From Terriglobia bacterium (GTDB lineage: Bacteria; Acidobacteriota; Terriglobia; Acidiferrales; UBA7541): a stretch of DNA of 64,000 bases. The position numbers and the translations under genes are program-made. This document shows, in pieces, positions 61,555 to 64,000 of this stretch; within the stretch, counting starts at the first letter, position 1; each line of letters starts with the position of its first letter. Below the pieces are notes generated by a model. The model did no database searches, was not told the origin of the DNA, and saw nothing but the letters and a program-made list of their open reading frames with translations. The DNA lies in contig JAIQES010000008.1 of the NCBI GenBank assembly GCA_020073705.1, positions 1 through 64,000 of the forward strand. The letters are read 5' to 3'.

Positions 61555-61728
61555 ATGAAAAAGAACCCAGACGTCAAGTCAGTGCTGCTGCAAACCCTAC
61601 GTGAAGAACTTGAAGCGCTCCGGGTCTGGCAGCAGGAACCGGAACTCACCGATGACCTCGCCAATGGCATAGCGATCTCCATCGGTAAAGTCGAAGCCGC
61701 CATCCGCGCGGCAGATAGGAACAAATAA
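61555..61728 (+). CDS. Very small helical protein
   Basis: 57 residues behind AAAAGGAG: MKKNPDVKSVLLQTLREELE and DDLANGIAISIGKVEAAIRA suggest two helices. Its stop overlaps the start of the next gene (TAATG). No family recognised; expression is likely from the strong site and tight spacing. Confidence 0.6.
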   Translation: MKKNPDVKSVLLQTLREELEALRVWQQEPELTDDLANGIAISIGKVEAAIRAADRNK

Positions 61729-62024
61729 TGAAATACGAAACCAAGCCGATTCTTTCAGGTGAAGACATCAGCAGAAACAAGCGATGCCGGCACGGAGCCA
61801 AACCGTACGAGCATTGCTCGGACCGTGATGCTGGGAAACTCCACGTCATTAACCTGAGCGACGAAGAGCTGGAGGTGATGATTCGCGCTTTGACCTTCGC
61901 CGCTGATTTCCAAGATGACTACTACACGCTCTATCCAGGCGAAGACTACAACACTGGCAATAACCGCAAACAGGCCAAAGGTGAGCGCGTTCTTGCTGAT
62001 TTACGCGCCACGCTCGCGGGGTAA
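61728..62024 (+). CDS. Small protein of unknown function
   Basis: 98 residues, ATG 61728 overlapping the previous stop. Contains RCRHGAKPYEHCSDRDAG, with Cys and His that could bind metal, and a helical LSDEELEVMIRALTFAADF segment. This segment resembles the helical pattern of the products at 63239 and 63645. No family recognised. Confidence 0.6.
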   Translation: MKYETKPILSGEDISRNKRCRHGAKPYEHCSDRDAGKLHVINLSDEELEVMIRALTFAADFQDDYYTLYPGEDYNTGNNRKQAKGERVLADLRATLAG

Positions 62025-62064
62025 GTCTCTGCCACACATTTCCAGCCAAACAGGAGGCTACAAA

Positions 62065-62316
62065 ATGAAGGATGCGAAAAGAAAACACCTGATCGTAAAT
62101 GCTCCCTGCCATCTCTTCACACCCAAACTGAGCAAAACCGGGAAGCGGCTTGCCCTACGTCTCTCCGACGCGGATTGGGCAATAGCCAACCGCCACCATG
62201 GCACGCTCCGGATCAAAGGGGTTGTCACCGATCAGGCCACAGGCAAACGCTACCGAATCAAGGGCGCGGCTTGCGGCCTGCAGTGCCAGTGCGATGCCAC
62301 TGCGGAGGAGGTTTAA
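62065..62316 (+). CDS. Small protein of unknown function
   Basis: 83 residues behind CAGGAGG. Sequence reads as a small beta-rich domain (LRIKGVVTDQATGKRYRIKG) with CGLQCQCDA near the C-terminus. No family recognised; the next gene starts 57 bases on. Confidence 0.6.
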   Translation: MKDAKRKHLIVNAPCHLFTPKLSKTGKRLALRLSDADWAIANRHHGTLRIKGVVTDQATGKRYRIKGAACGLQCQCDATAEEV

Positions 62317-62373
62317 TGCCCAAATCCTACAAGTAGGCACACTCAAATCTCACAAAAAGAGGAGGAGAAGCAA

Positions 62374-62550
62374 ATGGCGAAGCTCTATCACGTTGTCTGG
62401 GAAATCGATATCTACGCTCCATCTCCGCGAGAGGCGGCAAAGGAGGCGCAAGCAATTCAGCAAGACAAGGATTCGACGGCGACCGTCTTTGATGTGATGG
62501 AGGAAGACGGCGACAAAACGGTTCGAATCGATTTGGGAGAAGGCAGCTAG
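62374..62550 (+). CDS. Small phage/plasmid-type protein
   Basis: 58 residues with GAGGAGG upstream. The pattern YHVVWEIDIYAPSPREAAKE and DKDSTATVFDVM matches a small family frequent on phages and plasmids; its role is unknown. This is one of the few recognisable members of the small-gene region and supports a mobile origin. Confidence 0.68.
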   Translation: MAKLYHVVWEIDIYAPSPREAAKEAQAIQQDKDSTATVFDVMEEDGDKTVRIDLGEGS

Positions 62551-62578
62551 ATCACGCAGTTGATGGAGGAATACAGCA

Positions 62579-62856
62579 ATGTCAAAGCAAAAGAAACGAC
62601 GTTTCAATGTAGCGATGAGAAATATACAGGCCGCACGAAAGGATGTAGCAGACGTTTTGAGCGTGGTCGATTATAAGCCAAGCGCCACGAGGAAACAATC
62701 GAAGCATACAACCGGGTGCGTTCTCTTTTGAAAGCCGCGCCGGAATTGCTTGAGGTTTTGGAAAGCGTTGCGGCGCGTTGGGACAAAGACGACGACCAGG
62801 ACGCAGCCGAACTTGGAGCCGCTATCCGAGCCGCGATATCCAAAGCACGATCCTGA
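62579..62856 (+). pseudogene. Small gene with an apparent frameshift
   Basis: The first reading from ATG 62579 (50 residues, MSKQKKRRFNVAMRNIQAAR) starts behind GGAGGAA but turns unlike the rest and stops at 62731. In another frame, from GTG 62716 or earlier, HEETIEAYNRVRSLLKAAPE and LLEVLESVAARWDKD continue to a stop at 62856. Together they look like one short phage-type protein interrupted by a shift; alternatively two overlapping short genes. The start is repeated nearly exactly at 63629-63668. Confidence 0.45.
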
Positions 62857-62884
62857 CCCGCACAGCGGGAGAAAAGAGGAACGC
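62857..62884 (+). repeat. Hairpin plus Shine-Dalgarno leader, copy 1
   Basis: CCCGC-ACA-GCGGG stem followed by AGAAAAGAGGA and a start codon at 62885. The same leader occurs at 63212 and, with a longer stem, at 63969. In this copy it begins directly after a stop codon. Confidence 0.65.
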
Positions 62885-63211
62885 ATGAAGACAGTAACGA
62901 AAGCGAAGCGAACGAAGACGAAGCAAACGAAATACACGCCAGGGCCATGGTGCGTTGATGCTGCCATTCGGGGTCAATTGTACGTGATGAGTAAGAGTTC
63001 TTGCTTCATCGCTGACATGCAGCTACCAGAAGCCGATCCAGATGAGCACGCCGAAGTTCGGGCAAACGCTTGCCTAATGGCGGAAGCGCCAAATTTGCTC
63101 GAAGCGTGCAGGGCTATACAACAGTGGAGTTGGTCATTGCTACATCAATACCGCGAAGCCGACGTTTGGAAAATTGTGGATGTCGCCATCACCAAGGCAG
63201 AAGGCCGCTAA
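62885..63211 (+). CDS. Small phage-type protein
   Basis: 108 residues behind the repeated leader. Contains YTPGPWCVDAAIRGQLYVMS and EVRANACLMAEAPNLLEACR, the typical pattern of short phage proteins (TPGPW ... NARLIAAAPELL). Likely functional in phage or plasmid biology but with no known activity. Stop is directly followed by the next copy of the leader. Confidence 0.72.
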   Translation: MKTVTKAKRTKTKQTKYTPGPWCVDAAIRGQLYVMSKSSCFIADMQLPEADPDEHAEVRANACLMAEAPNLLEACRAIQQWSWSLLHQYREADVWKIVDVAITKAEGR

Positions 63212-63238
63212 CCCGCACAGCGGGAGAAAAGAGGAAGC
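63212..63238 (+). repeat. Hairpin plus Shine-Dalgarno leader, copy 2
   Basis: CCCGC-ACA-GCGGG stem followed by AGAAAAGAGGA and ATG at 63239, nearly identical to copy 1 (62857). It begins directly after a stop codon. Confidence 0.65.
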
Positions 63239-63481
63239 ATGAAAAACGAGACGAAAAAGATCGTAACAGTTTCTCTTGATGCAAACGAGCTGGCGACGGT
63301 GCTCGCGGCCCTGCGTTACTGGCAGCAAGACCTAGAAGCCAACGGAGACGAGCCTGTTATCTCGAAGCACTTTGAGGACGCGAAGCCGCTAACGCCGGAC
63401 CAGATAGACGACCTCATCGAGCGCATCAATTGCTCCCCAGAGCCGTCAAGATCCAAGACTAAAACCAAGCGCCAGAAGTAG
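63239..63481 (+). CDS. Small helical protein, paralogue 1
   Basis: 80 residues behind the leader hairpin. Pattern VSLDANELATVLAALRYWQQ ... DQIDDLIERIN aligns with the 70-residue product at 63645 (ISITEREHATILAALRLWQE ... EEIDVLCERIN). Such proteins occur in phages; function unknown. Lys-rich C-terminus. Confidence 0.65.
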   Translation: MKNETKKIVTVSLDANELATVLAALRYWQQDLEANGDEPVISKHFEDAKPLTPDQIDDLIERINCSPEPSRSKTKTKRQK

Positions 63482-63644
63482 GTGCAGCGCGGAGTCCTCT
63501 CATTCAAGAGGATCATCCGCCCAGAAGGAGGCTCGGCCAGAATACAGGGTCTTAAACTCGTCAGTCCTGCCAACAAACCCCACGAATCTCTCCTCCGCAG
63601 TTGCTGTTGTCACCCGAAAGTCACACCAATGGAGGAATACACCA

Positions 63645-63857
63645 ATGTCGAAGCAAAAGAAACGAAGTGTCCATATTTCAATTACAGAACGCGAGCACGC
63701 CACGATTCTTGCAGCTCTGAGGCTGTGGCAAGAGGCTGACGAGCACAACCGAGGAGACCTGCGAGACATCGCGGAGGCTGTAGGCATTCCCCTCAGCAAC
63801 GAGGAAATCGATGTTCTGTGTGAACGAATTAATTTCACTGCAAATCGGGAGGTGTGA
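63645..63857 (+). CDS. Small helical protein, paralogue 2
   Basis: 70 residues from ATG 63645, with GGAGGAATACACC directly upstream. Paralogue of the gene at 63239. The 40 bases around its start repeat those at 62563-62602 with three substitutions, so the start region has been duplicated or copied between genes. Confidence 0.65.
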   Translation: MSKQKKRSVHISITEREHATILAALRLWQEADEHNRGDLRDIAEAVGIPLSNEEIDVLCERINFTANREV

Positions 63858-63968
63858 ACGGATGGCCAAGAAGCTTGACGGGATTTAGTCGACGTCAATG
63901 GCGGGCTGGTTTGTTCCGTTGAACTTGACAGCGAACTGGCCAGCCGTATGACCGATTCAAAAACAAGA

Positions 63969-63997
63969 CCCGCGCACGCGGGAGAAAAGAGGACAGG
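63969..63997 (+). repeat. Hairpin plus Shine-Dalgarno leader, copy 3
   Basis: CCCGCG-CA-CGCGGG stem followed by AGAAAAGAGGA; an ATG begins at 63998 at the window end, so a further small gene likely continues outside. The stem changes on both sides relative to copies 1 and 2 but still pairs. Confidence 0.6.
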
Positions 63998-64000
63998 ATG

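Noticed and set aside
63862-63960. Small gene starting MAKKLDG at 63862
   Set aside because: It stops after eight codons; a possible continuation in another frame (DLVDVNGGLVCSVELDSELA) would need a frameshift and lacks support.

Overview
The window looks like a chromosomal stretch of an Acidobacteriota-type bacterium. This is inferred from the kinds of gene present (a repeat-rich multihaem cytochrome operon, a Wzx/Wzy exopolysaccharide cluster led by an SLBB-rich Wza-like protein and a PAP2-Wzi fusion, a NusG/UpxY-like regulator) and from moderate-to-high GC. No marker gene is present to fix the lineage. No complete rRNA, tRNA or CRISPR array is visible.

Bases 1-6938 hold a tightly coupled five-gene unit: a multihaem cytochrome (17 CXXCH), an outer-membrane barrel, an exported protein, a b-type cytochrome-like membrane protein and a lipoprotein. 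A convergent ferredoxin/FAD oxidoreductase follows. Together they suggest an electron path from the inner membrane to the cell surface. Bases 7136-31228 are bracketed by two direct copies of a 130-bp sequence that starts with the 5' half of a tRNA-Arg gene. Between the copies lies a 22-kb exopolysaccharide cluster: export, assembly, chain length, initiating transferase, flippase, polymerase, glycosyltransferases, a PslG-like glycosidase, a GDP-mannose 3,5-epimerase-like enzyme and a WecG/TagA transferase. It contains several broken or chimeric remnants (24.3, 27.3, 27.6 and 29.7 kb), so it has been rearranged. At 31.1-32.2 kb there are further tRNA-Arg fragments, an integrase-like tail and two tandem small Cys-rich proteins, marking an old integration site.

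Bases 32.4-57.3 kb form a composite defence island: an XRE/ImmA pair (minus strand) that diverges, across a promoter with three operator-like repeats, from a two-gene ubiquitin-like-JAB plus E1 module; a three-gene cassette made of an ImmA peptidase fused to a DarG/TARG1-type macro domain, a nucleotide kinase fused to an archaeal-type PurA homologue with the PurZ-diagnostic Asp-to-Ser change, and a DUF7002 protein with an ADP-ribosyltransferase-like start; a complete class 1 DISARM operon (drmD, drmMI, drmA, drmB, drmC); then an Nmad3 protein with an overlapping partner, a frameshifted GIY-YIG nuclease and a NucS-like nuclease. The most likely undescribed system is the macro / kinase-PurZ-like / DUF7002 cassette, possibly linked with the Ubl-JAB-E1 pair upstream.

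Bases 57.7-64.0 kb are a run of at least 17 short, same-strand genes with strong ribosome binding sites, many overlapping by one to four bases. Several resemble small phage or plasmid proteins, and three share a repeated hairpin-plus-Shine-Dalgarno leader. This is probably the accessory part of an integrated mobile element that continues beyond the window.
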